A stretch of 64,000 bases of DNA from Candidatus Poribacteria bacterium (GCA_012267415.1 JAAXGN010000014.1:1-64000); one strand, 5' to 3'. Counted from the first letter of the stretch, positions 16,872-26,087 are shown. Notes: generated by a model not told the origin, from the letters alone. Numbers and translations are program-made.

Positions 16872-18239
16872 TTGTTAAAAGTATCAAAATTTGGGGGTAG
16901 TTCTCTTGCAACTGGAGAACAAGTGAGACAAGTCTGCGACATCATCACTGCTGATCCAGATAGAAGGTTAGTCGTTGTCTCGGCGCCAGGAAAGCGACAC
17001 AGCCAAGATATAAAAGTTACGGATCTGCTCATCGCAGCAGCATCAGAAAGACTCATGGGAAAAATCGGTGCTTCTGAATGTGCCGAAGCAATAGAACGTT
17101 ACAGAAACATCGCAACAGAATTAGAACTCCCGGCCAAGGTAGTTGACCCTATTGCAAGTGATCTAACACAACGGTTGGAATCAGATACGGACGACACCGA
17201 TCTTTATATGGATATCATGAAGGCAGGTGGTGAGGACAACTGTGCAAGGCTTATTGCGCAAGTGTTGCAAGCACATGGTGTAGAAGCACATTACGTAAAT
17301 CCAAAAGACGCCGGCTTACTTCTGTCAGATGAACCGGGGAACGCTCAAATCCTTCCTGAAGCTTACACCCGTTTGCGAAGTTTAAGTGAACGTCCAGGGA
17401 TTACGATCTTCCCAGGATTCTTCGGCTATTCAAAAGATGGACACATTGTGACGTTCTCACGCGGTGGATCAGATATTACAGGTGCAATTCTCGCAGGTGC
17501 TGTGCGTGCAACAGTCTATGAAAATTTTACCGATGTTGACTCCGTATTCGCAGCAAATCCGTCCATAGTTTCAAATCCTACTCCGATCTCAGAACTCACA
17601 TACCGTGAAATGCGGGAACTCTCTTATGCAGGTTTTTCAGTATTTCACGATGAAGCACTTGAACCTGTATACCGCGCCATGGTACCAGTTCACATCCGTA
17701 ATACAAACAATCCGGATGCAGCAGGAACACGAATTGTCCCGAAACGGACAGCAAATGATAACCCTGTTGTTGGCATCGCTGCAATGAACGATGTCTGCTT
17801 TGTCTACTTAAGCAAATATCTGATGAACCGCCAAATCGGTTTTGGGAGGCGATTGCTACAGATTTTAGAAACTGAGAATATCTCTTTTGAACATATCCCA
17901 TCTGGGATTGATAACATGTCTGTAATACTCCGCGAAGAGAACCTTCCACTTGACAAAGAGAAAAGAGTCGTAGAGAAGATACGACAAACACTTGCACCAG
18001 AAGACGTTTATGTAGAACGCGACCTATCTCTCATCATGGTTGTCGGCGAAGGCATGCAACATACTGTCGGTGTGGCATCAAGAGCAACAAGTGCATTTGC
18101 AGACGCAAATGTCAATATAGAGATGATAAACCAAGGATCAAATGAGGTCAGTATGATGTTCGGCGTAAAATCAACAGGAATGGAAGCTGCAGTTCAAGCA
18201 CTATATAAGGAATTTTTTAATGGTAGTTATAACAGTTAA
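16872..18239 (+). CDS. Aspartate kinase, 455 aa
   Basis: It phosphorylates L-aspartate, the first step to lysine, threonine and methionine. The TTG start at 16872 has GGAGGA upstream. The N-terminal kinase domain shows KFGGSS (residues 6-11), FSRGGSDITGA for substrate binding, and YENFTDVDSVFAANP. Two C-terminal ACT domains (about 305-455; ISFEHIPSGIDNMSVIL, NVNIEMINQGSNEVSMMFGV) imply allosteric control by an end product. Its length matches monofunctional enzymes such as LysC. No homoserine dehydrogenase part is fused. The stop overlaps the start of the next gene by 20 bases. Confidence 0.95.
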   Translation: MLKVSKFGGSSLATGEQVRQVCDIITADPDRRLVVVSAPGKRHSQDIKVTDLLIAAASERLMGKIGASECAEAIERYRNIATELELPAKVVDPIASDLTQRLESDTDDTDLYMDIMKAGGEDNCARLIAQVLQAHGVEAHYVNPKDAGLLLSDEPGNAQILPEAYTRLRSLSERPGITIFPGFFGYSKDGHIVTFSRGGSDITGAILAGAVRATVYENFTDVDSVFAANPSIVSNPTPISELTYREMRELSYAGFSVFHDEALEPVYRAMVPVHIRNTNNPDAAGTRIVPKRTANDNPVVGIAAMNDVCFVYLSKYLMNRQIGFGRRLLQILETENISFEHIPSGIDNMSVILREENLPLDKEKRVVEKIRQTLAPEDVYVERDLSLIMVVGEGMQHTVGVASRATSAFADANVNIEMINQGSNEVSMMFGVKSTGMEAAVQALYKEFFNGSYNS

Positions 18240-19047
18240 ACAGAGCGAATTAAACGATGGCAAACTATCAGAAACTCACGTCAAAAAGGCTGTTGAAGCG
18301 ATTCGGGTTGATGGATGTGTAATCATTGAGAACATAATCAACCATAAGAATTTAGATATATTACGTGAAAGAATGGATGCTGATTCACAAAGACTGATGA
18401 AAGCAGAAAAATGGGGTGGTGCAGGAATGCTAAAGGGACATCTTCAGCAAGGACCTCCTCCTTTTGCACCTTTTATCTTCAGAGACATCGTCGCGAACCA
18501 TTATGTAATCCAAGTAACAAATGAACTACTCGGTCCCGGCATCTACAATAACTTCTATAATGGAAACACGAACTGTCCTGGGAGTTCTACACAACCGCTT
18601 CATAGAGATAGTGACCATCTGTGGCAAAAGCAAGAAGTAGCGCACCCTACTGCAGAAGTAGTTGTCAATATCTCACCACAGGACACATCAGAAGATAATG
18701 GTAGTGTAGAATTGTGGCCCGGATCGCACTTGGATGTCAGTGGACGCAAAATAGATGAAGCACATGAGGCAGAACGCCGCAGAATCGCTCCTCCGATTAG
18801 AGGCAGTGCTAAAAAAGGAAGCGTCTTAATCCGAGATATGCGTCTATGGCACCGAGGAGTTCCAAACACATCCAAAGAACCACGGCACATGATTGCAATG
18901 ATTCACCGAATACACTGGCTACGATCAAGAAGACGCTTAAAGTACCAAATAGGTTGCGAAGCAGCTTTTGAAAACAGCGAACTTGACCATAACGCAGAAT
19001 TTGTTTCTGAGGAATTAGATGATTATCTCTTCAATCCAAAATTCTAA
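18220..19047 (+). CDS. Phytanoyl-CoA dioxygenase family protein, 275 aa
   Basis: This is a cytoplasmic Fe(II)/2-oxoglutarate-dependent oxygenase of the PhyH family; its substrate cannot be told. The iron-binding triad is visible as H128-x-D130 (in LHRDSDHLW) and H211 (LWHRGVPN), with R222 (PRHMIAM) as the likely 2-oxoglutarate contact. A double-stranded beta-helix core runs about residues 90-235. The ATG at 18220 overlaps the end of the aspartate kinase gene by 20 bases in another frame, which suggests translational coupling. Another 2-oxoglutarate oxygenase follows 160 bases downstream. Confidence 0.88.
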   Translation: MVVITVKQSELNDGKLSETHVKKAVEAIRVDGCVIIENIINHKNLDILRERMDADSQRLMKAEKWGGAGMLKGHLQQGPPPFAPFIFRDIVANHYVIQVTNELLGPGIYNNFYNGNTNCPGSSTQPLHRDSDHLWQKQEVAHPTAEVVVNISPQDTSEDNGSVELWPGSHLDVSGRKIDEAHEAERRRIAPPIRGSAKKGSVLIRDMRLWHRGVPNTSKEPRHMIAMIHRIHWLRSRRRLKYQIGCEAAFENSELDHNAEFVSEELDDYLFNPKF

Positions 19048-19209
19048 ACAGAATCCTTATACGGCGCAATTTCATGATCAGGTAATCGCTCTGACAGGAA
19101 CATAAAATAGAGAATTCAAAGTAAATATGAAAAGATTTGGCACACACAGTCCTGTCTGAATCCAGAGCACCTTAATATGCTCAAATCTTCTCAGGATAAG
19201 GAGATAACA

Positions 19210-20046
19210 ATGAATGATCAAACAGATTGGTTTCCAGCGGAACCTGATCTAAGAACGGTCCTTGAAAACTATCAGAACCCAATTTATTCCTTATCACAGG
19301 CAGAAATACCAGCAATCATATTGCGGAACGTATATTCACCTGAACAGTGTCAAGGTCTTATCAATAGATTTACAAATATGGGTCTGATGAGAGACGAAGC
19401 AGACATGAATTCTGCCGACAAACGCACGCGGATTGACATCGGAACAAGTCTTGGCAATCGCGGTGACAACAAAATACGCTTTTTAGCACACGCTGAGGCG
19501 ACCCACCATCTGTTCCAATTTCTATTTGATGGATATGATAATCCTGTAGACCTGATCTATCAATCTTTATCCGCACTTTCCCCTGGTAAGGATGTCCAAG
19601 TTGCTCGCGAACCTGATGGCTCTCTATACGGACCAGCAATATTTCGTGTCCATTACGAAACGCATAGCTATAAACCCCACATAGATAGTGTGAAATATCG
19701 CGAACAACGCACAGATTATGCTGTCTATCAATTCAAACATCAGTTCGCAGGTGTGCTGTGCATTCAAAATGCAGATGAAACTGGAGAAGGAACACAAGCA
19801 ATACTGCATAAATGTCTCTGGTCAGAAGATATACAACCCTATATTGCAGAAGAGACTTTTGACATGTATGCAACCGAAAACAAAATAGAACACTACCGAG
19901 TCAACTTAGAACAAGGAGACCTTTACTTTTTCAATACCCGTTGTATCCATGAGGTCCCCCCTGTCAAAGGCACGCGAGCAAGGATAGTATTAGCAGTATT
20001 TATCGGATATTCACCAGACGATGACGAAATATATGTCTGGTCATAG
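19210..20046 (+). CDS. 2OG-Fe(II) oxygenase family protein, 278 aa
   Basis: The ATG at 19210 is chosen because AAGGAG lies just upstream. An in-frame ATG at 19177 lacks a site. The protein has a jelly-roll core with H157-x-D159 (YKPHIDS) and H247 (CIHEVPP) as iron ligands. R256 or R258 (GTRARIVLAVF) probably binds 2-oxoglutarate. It is not similar in detail to the PhyH protein before it and looks closer to prolyl-hydroxylase-like members. It has no signal peptide. The substrate is unknown. Confidence 0.78.
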   Translation: MNDQTDWFPAEPDLRTVLENYQNPIYSLSQAEIPAIILRNVYSPEQCQGLINRFTNMGLMRDEADMNSADKRTRIDIGTSLGNRGDNKIRFLAHAEATHHLFQFLFDGYDNPVDLIYQSLSALSPGKDVQVAREPDGSLYGPAIFRVHYETHSYKPHIDSVKYREQRTDYAVYQFKHQFAGVLCIQNADETGEGTQAILHKCLWSEDIQPYIAEETFDMYATENKIEHYRVNLEQGDLYFFNTRCIHEVPPVKGTRARIVLAVFIGYSPDDDEIYVWS

Positions 20047-20101
20047 TATCGCTAATGTCACTTATCCTCATCTTGACTGTTTTTCATAATTTGATATCTA
20101 C

Positions 20102-20224
20102 TATAGTAAAGTTAATAATTGATGAGACATTTCACCCATACACCGATGACGAAGACCACCTAACGTAGGGGCGAGGTCTCCTCGCCCGTTGTGGCGTGTT
20201 TCATTAATTCTAAAGTTCACTATA
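20102..20224. mobile_element. MITE-like element, 123 bp, TATAGT...ACTATA ends
   Basis: The left end TATAGTAAAGTTAATAATTG and the right end (reverse complement TATAGTGAACTTTAGAATTA) form imperfect terminal inverted repeats of about 28 bases. The middle has CACCCATACACCGATGAC and the GGGCGAGG-TCT-CCTCGCCC hairpin. A second copy with the same ends lies at 28175-28345. The outer TA at each end could be a TA target duplication as made by IS630/Tc1-type transposases (inference). No coding capacity. Confidence 0.75.
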
Positions 20225-20290
20225 AATAACCCTAAAATCTGTAAAAATCAATTTGTAGAAATCATCATGCATCTTTTTTAAACAATTTAC

Positions 20291-20319
20291 TTGACAAATT
20301 ATTTTTTCTTATATACAAT
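20291..20319 (+). promoter_or_regulatory. Sigma-70-type promoter of the cytochrome c gene
   Basis: TTGACA at 20291-20296 and TACAAT at 20314-20319 are separated by 17 bases. The start codon lies 35 bases further on. Confidence 0.65.
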
Positions 20320-20354
20320 AGTAACGTTATTTAATGAAGTAAAGGAGATTTTTG

Positions 20355-21128
20355 ATGCGCAAATTTGTTTCGTTCTCAATTGCTGCAATGCTGATAACAG
20401 TTTTAGTATTCTTGACACAAGCACAACAGTTGTCAGATAAGGCACAACTTGGACGTGAACTTTTCCATGATCCAACGTTTAAGGGAACTATCAATCCTAA
20501 AGTTGCAACCGGACTCTCTTGTGCAAATTGTCATGCAGATTTTGATGATGAAGCTGAACCCGACGGCTTAATTCGTGCTGGACATAGTGTTATCGGTGTT
20601 CCACAACGTGGTTCTGCAAAGGGAGGTATGATTAAAGGTGCAGATTTCGCAAGAGCTGCAGGGGGCGGTGGTTTCTGTTACCAACACTTTTTACAGAAAG
20701 TACCAGAATCTAAAGTTAACCCAACAGCAATCCCAGCAGAACATGCAGAAGCACTCATGGCATACTTTGAGGCAATTTCTGAAGGCAAAAAGGGACCACA
20801 ATTTGAAATGCAAATGTTAGATGCTGCGGCAAAAACTGAAGCAGGAAAAAAGATCGCTGCTATGACCGGAGACACCAAAAAAGGATGGGAACTCTGGGGA
20901 CGCGCTTGCGTCATTTGCCACCCAACACCGAAAAAGGCAGGTATCGGTATCCAACTCGTGAGAACACGACCACCACGCGATATTGATAAGACTATTATTC
21001 GTTGGGCAACCAAAATTCGAGGTGGCGGTTCACTCATGCCATTCTACGCCTCCGATATTCTCAGCGACCAAGATATTGCCGACATCCTTGCATTTCTACG
21101 AGAGCAAATGGAAGGTACCGCCAGATAA
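20355..21128 (+). CDS. Di-haem c-type cytochrome, exported, 257 aa
   Basis: The ATG at 20355 follows AAAGGAG. Residues 1-23 are a signal peptide. Two haem-attachment motifs are visible: C56-ANC-H60 and C185-VIC-H189. The first domain begins GRELFHDPTFKG, as in cytochrome c peroxidase-like and similar electron-transfer proteins. The second is a class I-like domain with a late Met in SLMPFYASDILSDQDIADI, typical of the distal ligand loop. It is probably a periplasmic electron carrier or a subunit of an oxidoreductase whose partner is not next to it. It stands alone with its own promoter. Confidence 0.9.
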   Translation: MRKFVSFSIAAMLITVLVFLTQAQQLSDKAQLGRELFHDPTFKGTINPKVATGLSCANCHADFDDEAEPDGLIRAGHSVIGVPQRGSAKGGMIKGADFARAAGGGGFCYQHFLQKVPESKVNPTAIPAEHAEALMAYFEAISEGKKGPQFEMQMLDAAAKTEAGKKIAAMTGDTKKGWELWGRACVICHPTPKKAGIGIQLVRTRPPRDIDKTIIRWATKIRGGGSLMPFYASDILSDQDIADILAFLREQMEGTAR

Positions 21129-21310
21129 TCACAACAGATTATCGGGAAATATCTCTCGATAGACGACTTTTGAGTTTCACCTATTTATTTGTAACCCTTG
21201 ACTGTAAATTTCCGTATTAATTAATGCACTGTTTTATCAAGAATAATTAACGGGAAAAGTTACTTGAATAGATTGAATGTTCAGTAGCACGGAAATTAGA
21301 CAGATGGAAT

Positions 21311-21333
21311 TTTAAGGTAACTTTTACCTTAAA
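21311..21333. promoter_or_regulatory. Perfect 10-bp palindrome upstream of a lipoprotein gene
   Basis: TTTAAGGTAA (21311-21320) and TTACCTTAAA (21324-21333) are perfect complements around a 3-base CTT loop. It lies about 21 bases before the ATG at 21355. It could be an operator or a hairpin in the transcript leader; nothing distinguishes these. Confidence 0.45.
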
Positions 21334-21354
21334 TACAATTTAATGGGTGGACTC

Positions 21355-21867
21355 ATGCAAAAGTCTCTTCTACTTGGAATAGTTTATTTTGTTTGTTTAA
21401 GCAGTTTGGCACTTAACATATCAGGATGCGGTGGAAGTAACCTCAACAATCCTGTGTCAGACTCAGACACTATGGATGATACAGTCGTTGAATTAGATGA
21501 CACCCAGACCATAGAGGATACTGAAAATACAGGGGAACTTGACGTAACCGTAACTGTCACACAAAAGACAGTAAAACCGGGTGAGGAAGTAGAAATCACT
21601 GCCTCAGTCCAAGGCGTGAGAGGAACAAGCGTCACATTAAACTGGCTTAACATTACCGGGTACGGGGCTCTCTCTTCAGATGACGACCTGTCAGTCACAT
21701 GGACAGCACCCGACACATTAGATGGCGATAGTGCTAAAGTCGAAGTCATTCAACTTGTTGTGACTGTAATTAGTGAAATCGTTGCCATCAATGATAACGA
21801 AATACAAACGGAAACACAAATTATTTCTGACACAATAGAAATACTACTTAAGGTCGTCCGAGAATAA
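21355..21867 (+). CDS. Small lipoprotein with Ig-like domain, 170 aa
   Basis: Residues 1-25 form a lipoprotein signal with an ISGC lipobox followed by GGSN, a typical flexible linker after the lipid-bearing Cys. A Thr/Asp/Glu-rich linker follows to about residue 60. The rest is a single beta-sandwich-like domain (LDVTVTVTQKTVKPGEEVEI, VTLNWLNITG, LSVTWTAPDTLDGDSAKVEV) like bacterial Ig-like folds. Start is uncertain: ATG 21355 follows GGGTGG, and an in-frame ATG at 21343 is possible. The role is unknown, probably surface or periplasmic. Confidence 0.75.
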   Translation: MQKSLLLGIVYFVCLSSLALNISGCGGSNLNNPVSDSDTMDDTVVELDDTQTIEDTENTGELDVTVTVTQKTVKPGEEVEITASVQGVRGTSVTLNWLNITGYGALSSDDDLSVTWTAPDTLDGDSAKVEVIQLVVTVISEIVAINDNEIQTETQIISDTIEILLKVVRE

Positions 21868-22064
21868 GAGGTTAACGCAACAAATAACCACTATTTTTTA
21901 ATAATAACAACTTAGATTCGCATAATGAAAATAGAATTTCCTACATAACTACTTTTATTTACTTACTTTCATTTTATTTATATCTTATAGGATAAACCAT
22001 TTTCCAAAATATGTAATTAGTTAATTAATAGATTTTAGTTAGCATAACCAAAAATAGGTAAAAT

Positions 22065-22877
22065 ATGAAGAAAAACAAAATTCAAGTCACTATTCTCATC
22101 TTAATCATTGTTTTCATTTCAGCATCATTGACATCTTCATGTATTGGAATGCTACATCAGGTAAAGAGAGGGGAAACGTTATCTGAAATCGCCAGAAAAT
22201 ATGAAGTACCTATGAAATCTATTGCTCAGACCAACAGTTTGAAATCTATGAATCACCTGCAAATTGGAGACAAATTGTTGATACCCATCGGATCAAAACC
22301 CTCCAGTTCAAACGGGAATTCAGATGGCGTTTGGTATACTGTAACGGATGGAGACAGTTTATATAGTATTGCACAAAGTCACGGTATTAAAGACTGGAAA
22401 AAACTCCAATATCTAAATGGTATTTCTAATCCAAAACGTATCAAAATCGGGCAGAAAATATATATACCAGGTGAAACGATTGACGGTTTCGCAAAACCGT
22501 TGCGGATCCCGCTATATGTAACTTCAAGATACGGATATCGTCATCATCCAGTGAACCGAAAGTACTTGATGCATAGAGGCATAGATTTCCGCGCTGCCAC
22601 AGGAACAAGAGTGTACGCTTCCAAGACAGGTAGAGTTGTTTATGCTGCTTGGGAACGAGGATATGGTCGAATTATTAGAATAAAACACGCCGATAACTAC
22701 TCAACATGCTACGCACATTTGTCAAGATTCCGCGTTTCTGTTGGTGATATAGTCAAACAAGGTGAAGTTATCGGGTTATCCGGTAATACTGGCGTCTCAA
22801 CTGGTCCCCATCTGCATTTTGAAATCCGATACAAAGGTAAAAGTGAAAACCCAGCTCGCCACCTTGATCTACCGTGA
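22065..22877 (+). CDS. LysM / M23 metallopeptidase lipoprotein, 270 aa
   Basis: This is a peptidoglycan hydrolase or hydrolase activator. Residues 1-26 are a lipoprotein signal (TSSC, Cys26). Two LysM domains at about 31-76 and 90-135 bind peptidoglycan. The C-terminal M23 (LytM-type) domain, about 150-268, keeps the zinc ligands H170 and D174 (HRGID) and H249-x-H251 (HLHFE), plus H218 (YAHLS). It therefore looks catalytically competent, unlike EnvC or NlpD, whose sites are degenerate. The next gene, a barrel/transglycosylase fusion, overlaps its 3' end, so two wall-cleaving enzymes are translationally linked. Confidence 0.93.
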   Translation: MKKNKIQVTILILIIVFISASLTSSCIGMLHQVKRGETLSEIARKYEVPMKSIAQTNSLKSMNHLQIGDKLLIPIGSKPSSSNGNSDGVWYTVTDGDSLYSIAQSHGIKDWKKLQYLNGISNPKRIKIGQKIYIPGETIDGFAKPLRIPLYVTSRYGYRHHPVNRKYLMHRGIDFRAATGTRVYASKTGRVVYAAWERGYGRIIRIKHADNYSTCYAHLSRFRVSVGDIVKQGEVIGLSGNTGVSTGPHLHFEIRYKGKSENPARHLDLP

Positions 22878-24333
22878 CAATAGATGGCTATGCCTAATCA
22901 TCTTGCTCCTCTTGTTCACCGGTTCTCAAGGTGTAAGTACCACATTCGCTGAAACGAAAAATGATCAATCCAACATCGGCATCCCCGAACCGAGACCTGT
23001 AATCGGCACACGAGGAATCGGACTGAGCAGAGCTTATATTAGCAGCGCAGATGATGCTACAAGTCCACTCTGGAACCCAGCAGGACTCGCATCACTTGAC
23101 CGGGGCAACCTGATTTATGACCTTTCTCAGGGTGCCTTGTCTATCGCCTACCCTGTTAAAGTCGTTGGTACATTCGGAATTAACCTTCTCGATTTCAACA
23201 ACGTTGATCGATTCCTCATAGACCACAATTCCAATCCAATCGGCACGTTTGAATATGGATACAACCAAGCCTTACTATCGTATGCCAGGAAGTTCGGTGC
23301 CATACAACTCGGTGTGAGTACAGGTTTTAGTCGAGCTCCTTATGAGAATAGTCTTTGGGCACAAAACTACGATGTTGGAGCATTAATAACCCTTTCACCG
23401 AATGCACTAGTAGGTATGCAATTTCGCGATATTAGTGGCGTATCAATCCGAGATCAGAACGGTGTTATCCTCAATACATTTAATTCACAATTGGCATTCG
23501 GAACAACACTTATGCCACTGCAGCAAGTCAAATGGCATGCATGCTATAATGTTACCTCCCCAGGTTTTGGCACGAGTGTAGAATTCATAACCGGTATACT
23601 TTCGGCAAACGTCGGTTCACATTTTGTTTTTGATTCAGGTGAGTATGCACATTCATGGAGTATGGGATTCTCATTGAATAAATGGGGGAAGCAGACGTAT
23701 TATACCTATCTTAATCAAGGAGACCTAAACCATAAACATCTGCTCTCATTCGGTTTCACTTTTGGGGAATCGACCCAAGAATACACGGAAGAAACATCTA
23801 TTCATCAAACACCCACCAACACAACACATCATGAAACTGAACCTAAACAAAAGTCCTCAAAAAAGACAAGCATACAAATTGCAGAAAAACATAATATCTC
23901 CGTTGAATTAATGTTGGCAATCATTTATGTGGAATCAAAATTCAATCCAATTGCTGTGTCAAAAACAGGTGCTGGTGGTTTAATGCAAATATTACCTTCT
24001 ACAGCAAGAGAATACGGGTTGAGAGTACCACACTACACAAATAAAACAAAACCCAACATTGATGGGAAAGTAGATGAGAGATTTGACGCAAAGAAAAACC
24101 TTGAAGCAGGATTGACATATTTCAACTATCTATTAAACAGATATCAAAATAACAGGACTTTAGCACTCGGTGCATATAATGTTGGACCCGGCAGAGTCAG
24201 AATTAAAGGTCCTCTTCCAAGTAGAGGTAAAATATACGTTGACAAGGTACTATCCAGACAGAAAATATATCGTGACGATAAATCAGCATTGGAAACTGAT
24301 TTGAGTAGGTTAGAAATAATACTTAACAGATGA
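22843..24333 (+). CDS. PorV/UPF0164-like barrel fused to SLT lytic transglycosylase, 496 aa
   Basis: The GTG at 22843 is chosen: AAGG lies upstream and it gives a good signal peptide (hydrophobic LCLIILLLLFTG). It overlaps the M23 gene by 35 bases. A TTG at 22864 is the alternative. Residues about 45-300 resemble outer-membrane PorV/UPF0164-type barrels (TRGIGLSRAYISSADDATSP, LWNPAGLA). Residues about 343-490 are a lytic transglycosylase domain with catalytic E364 (YVESKFNP), GAGGLMQILPSTA, and LALGAYNVGPGRV. The enzyme would cleave glycan strands from an outer-membrane position. The joining of these two folds is unusual. The TGA stop lies inside the repeat element that follows. Confidence 0.85.
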   Translation: MKTQLATLIYRDNRWLCLIILLLLFTGSQGVSTTFAETKNDQSNIGIPEPRPVIGTRGIGLSRAYISSADDATSPLWNPAGLASLDRGNLIYDLSQGALSIAYPVKVVGTFGINLLDFNNVDRFLIDHNSNPIGTFEYGYNQALLSYARKFGAIQLGVSTGFSRAPYENSLWAQNYDVGALITLSPNALVGMQFRDISGVSIRDQNGVILNTFNSQLAFGTTLMPLQQVKWHACYNVTSPGFGTSVEFITGILSANVGSHFVFDSGEYAHSWSMGFSLNKWGKQTYYTYLNQGDLNHKHLLSFGFTFGESTQEYTEETSIHQTPTNTTHHETEPKQKSSKKTSIQIAEKHNISVELMLAIIYVESKFNPIAVSKTGAGGLMQILPSTAREYGLRVPHYTNKTKPNIDGKVDERFDAKKNLEAGLTYFNYLLNRYQNNRTLALGAYNVGPGRVRIKGPLPSRGKIYVDKVLSRQKIYRDDKSALETDLSRLEIILNR

Positions 24334-24450
24334 AGATTAAATAAATATACAGGTAATCCAATCCATCAAAATGATCGTAGGGGCTGGGTTCCCTCGTAGG
24401 GGCTGGGTTCCCCAGCCCGCATATTACCCAATTTGAATCTTAATCTTCAT
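24330..24450. mobile_element. MITE-like element with ATGAAGATTAA ends, 121 bp
   Basis: ATGAAGATTAA at 24330-24340 is the reverse complement of TTAATCTTCAT at 24440-24450. The inside has GGTAATCCAATCCATCAAAA and two CGTAGGGGCTGGGTTCCC units, the second followed by CAGCCC as a hairpin. It fills almost the entire space between two genes and provides the TGA stop (24331-24333) of the upstream one. Related sequences are at 16304-16374 and 32418-32524. Confidence 0.7.
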
Positions 24451-24465
24451 AAATAGAGACAGGAT

Positions 24466-25728
24466 ATGAAAAAAATCAGATTAGCAATTATCGGCTGCGG
24501 TGGTATGGGACACCGACACATGTACGGTTTAGCAGAACTGCATCGTGCCGGATGGGATAGATTTGAACTCGTTGCTGCATGTGATCCAGTTATTTCAAAT
24601 GCTGAATCTCTCGCTAAACAGGCAGAAGAACGGCTTGGTAAGAAACCAACTGTTGTTACCAACTTAGATGAACTTGCCAAAGTTAACGTTAACGCAGTTG
24701 ACGTAACGACAACGCCACCCTACCACCATACTGTTGCTGTTGAAACACTTGAACGCGGCTGGCACACTATGGTCGAAAAACCGATGGGTCTAACCGTTCG
24801 CGCATGCAACCTTATACGGCACGCAGCCGATAGGTCTGATGTTGTGTTGAGTGTCGCAGAAAACTACCGGCGCGATCCAATCAATAGACTGGCAAAAGCA
24901 TTACTCGATGCAGAAGTTATCGGTAAACCCCGGTTCCTCATGCACCATGCAATCGGTGGTTCAAACCGAATGCTAATCTCTGTATGGCGACATCAGAAAA
25001 ATCAGAGCGGCGTGCTGTTGGATGTCGGCGTTCACTATGCTGATATGATTGAGTATCTGCTCGGTGAAGTAGAAACCGTATATGCACAAACACGGCTTCA
25101 CGAACCAATTCGACACAATCCTGCTGCTGTGACAGGGGATTCCGGTTCCAATCCCGCTGGTGTTTATACAGAGTGGCAACGTAAAATGCCTGCCGAATTT
25201 AAGGCAACCGCAGAAGATGCAGCCTATGCAACGTTAACTTTCAAAAACGGAACGGTTGGACAGTATATTGAAGACCACGGCGCATGGGGAAAGGGTAGTT
25301 GGACACGACAGATACACGGGGCAAAGGGTTCAATGACGCTCCCAGGGGACAGAAGTGGAGGGGTAATCTCGCTTCAAATAGACGGACATGGGACGATTGA
25401 AGACGAGAAACTATTAGACATGGTGCCAGATTTCCGACTTGATGCTGTCACAACCGACCTGTTTGAGGGAGACCGTCTGTGGCAATACCACCTGCCATTT
25501 ACAGACACTGATGCAAAAATCATCGCAATTGAATACGGCGATTTCGCTGAAGCAATCGCAGGAAAGCGCACAATTGAAGTTGACGCATATCAAGGCACAC
25601 GTTCCGTTGCTATCTCTTATGCAATGCTTGAATCCGGTGCTACTGGACAGATTGTCCATGTAGACGATATGCTAAACGAATCCATCAACACATATCAACG
25701 TGAGATTGATGACGGTTTGGGAATTTAG
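24466..25728 (+). CDS. Gfo/Idh/MocA family oxidoreductase, 420 aa
   Basis: This is an NAD(P)-dependent sugar or polyol dehydrogenase-type protein. The N-terminal Rossmann fold shows IIGCGGMGHRHM (residues 8-19), and the family's conserved lysine is in EKPMGLT (about residue 106). The C-terminal alpha/beta domain binds substrate, probably with H at about 197 (GVHYADMIEYLLGE). At 420 residues it is longer than the usual 330-380. It has no signal peptide, so it is cytoplasmic. It is read alone: a mobile-like element precedes it and the tRNA pair faces it. Substrate unknown. Confidence 0.9.
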   Translation: MKKIRLAIIGCGGMGHRHMYGLAELHRAGWDRFELVAACDPVISNAESLAKQAEERLGKKPTVVTNLDELAKVNVNAVDVTTTPPYHHTVAVETLERGWHTMVEKPMGLTVRACNLIRHAADRSDVVLSVAENYRRDPINRLAKALLDAEVIGKPRFLMHHAIGGSNRMLISVWRHQKNQSGVLLDVGVHYADMIEYLLGEVETVYAQTRLHEPIRHNPAAVTGDSGSNPAGVYTEWQRKMPAEFKATAEDAAYATLTFKNGTVGQYIEDHGAWGKGSWTRQIHGAKGSMTLPGDRSGGVISLQIDGHGTIEDEKLLDMVPDFRLDAVTTDLFEGDRLWQYHLPFTDTDAKIIAIEYGDFAEAIAGKRTIEVDAYQGTRSVAISYAMLESGATGQIVHVDDMLNESINTYQREIDDGLGI

Positions 25729-25760
25729 TCACTTACCAGTCAAATGGGAATAAATGGAGA

Positions 25761-25834
<74 letters not shown>

Positions 25835-25855
25835 ATAAGATATATGAGAAGAGCA

Positions 25856-25941
25856 TGGTCGAGGAGGGACTTGAACCCTCACGCCTTTTTATGGGCGATG
25901 GATTTTAAGTCCATTGTGTCTACCGATTCCACCACTCGACC
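25856..25941 (-). tRNA. tRNA-Leu (TAA)
   Basis: The minus strand folds as an 86-base tRNA with acceptor GGTCGAG/CTCGACC plus A73, anticodon loop CTTAAAA (TAA), a long variable arm (GCCCATAAAAAGGCG region) as in leucine tRNAs, and T arm GAGGGTTCAAGTCCCTC. No encoded CCA. It reads UUA and probably UUG codons. Confidence 0.95.
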
Positions 25942-25956
25942 CAAAGAACATGATAT

Positions 25957-25985
25957 ATTATACACGGTTAAAAAGAGGATGTCAA
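25957..25985 (-). promoter_or_regulatory. Consensus sigma-70 promoter of the tRNA pair
   Basis: On the minus strand TTGACA (25985-25980) and TATAAT (25962-25957) are separated by 17 bases, a perfect match to the housekeeping consensus. Transcription would begin a few bases before tRNA-Leu at 25941. Confidence 0.9.
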
Positions 25986-26010
25986 CTTTTTTTAAACACT
26001 CACAATTCTC

Positions 26011-26038
26011 TTGACTTTTTTGTAGAATCCAATATCAT
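26011..26038 (+). promoter_or_regulatory. Sigma-70-type promoter of the aldo/keto reductase
   Basis: TTGACT at 26011-26016 and TATCAT at 26033-26038 lie 16 bases apart, about 50 bases before the ATG at 26088. It is back to back with the tRNA promoter. Confidence 0.6.
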
Positions 26039-26087
26039 GCAAGAAGAAAGGAGAAACGGGATAAGTTAAAATCCCATAAACAAACAG

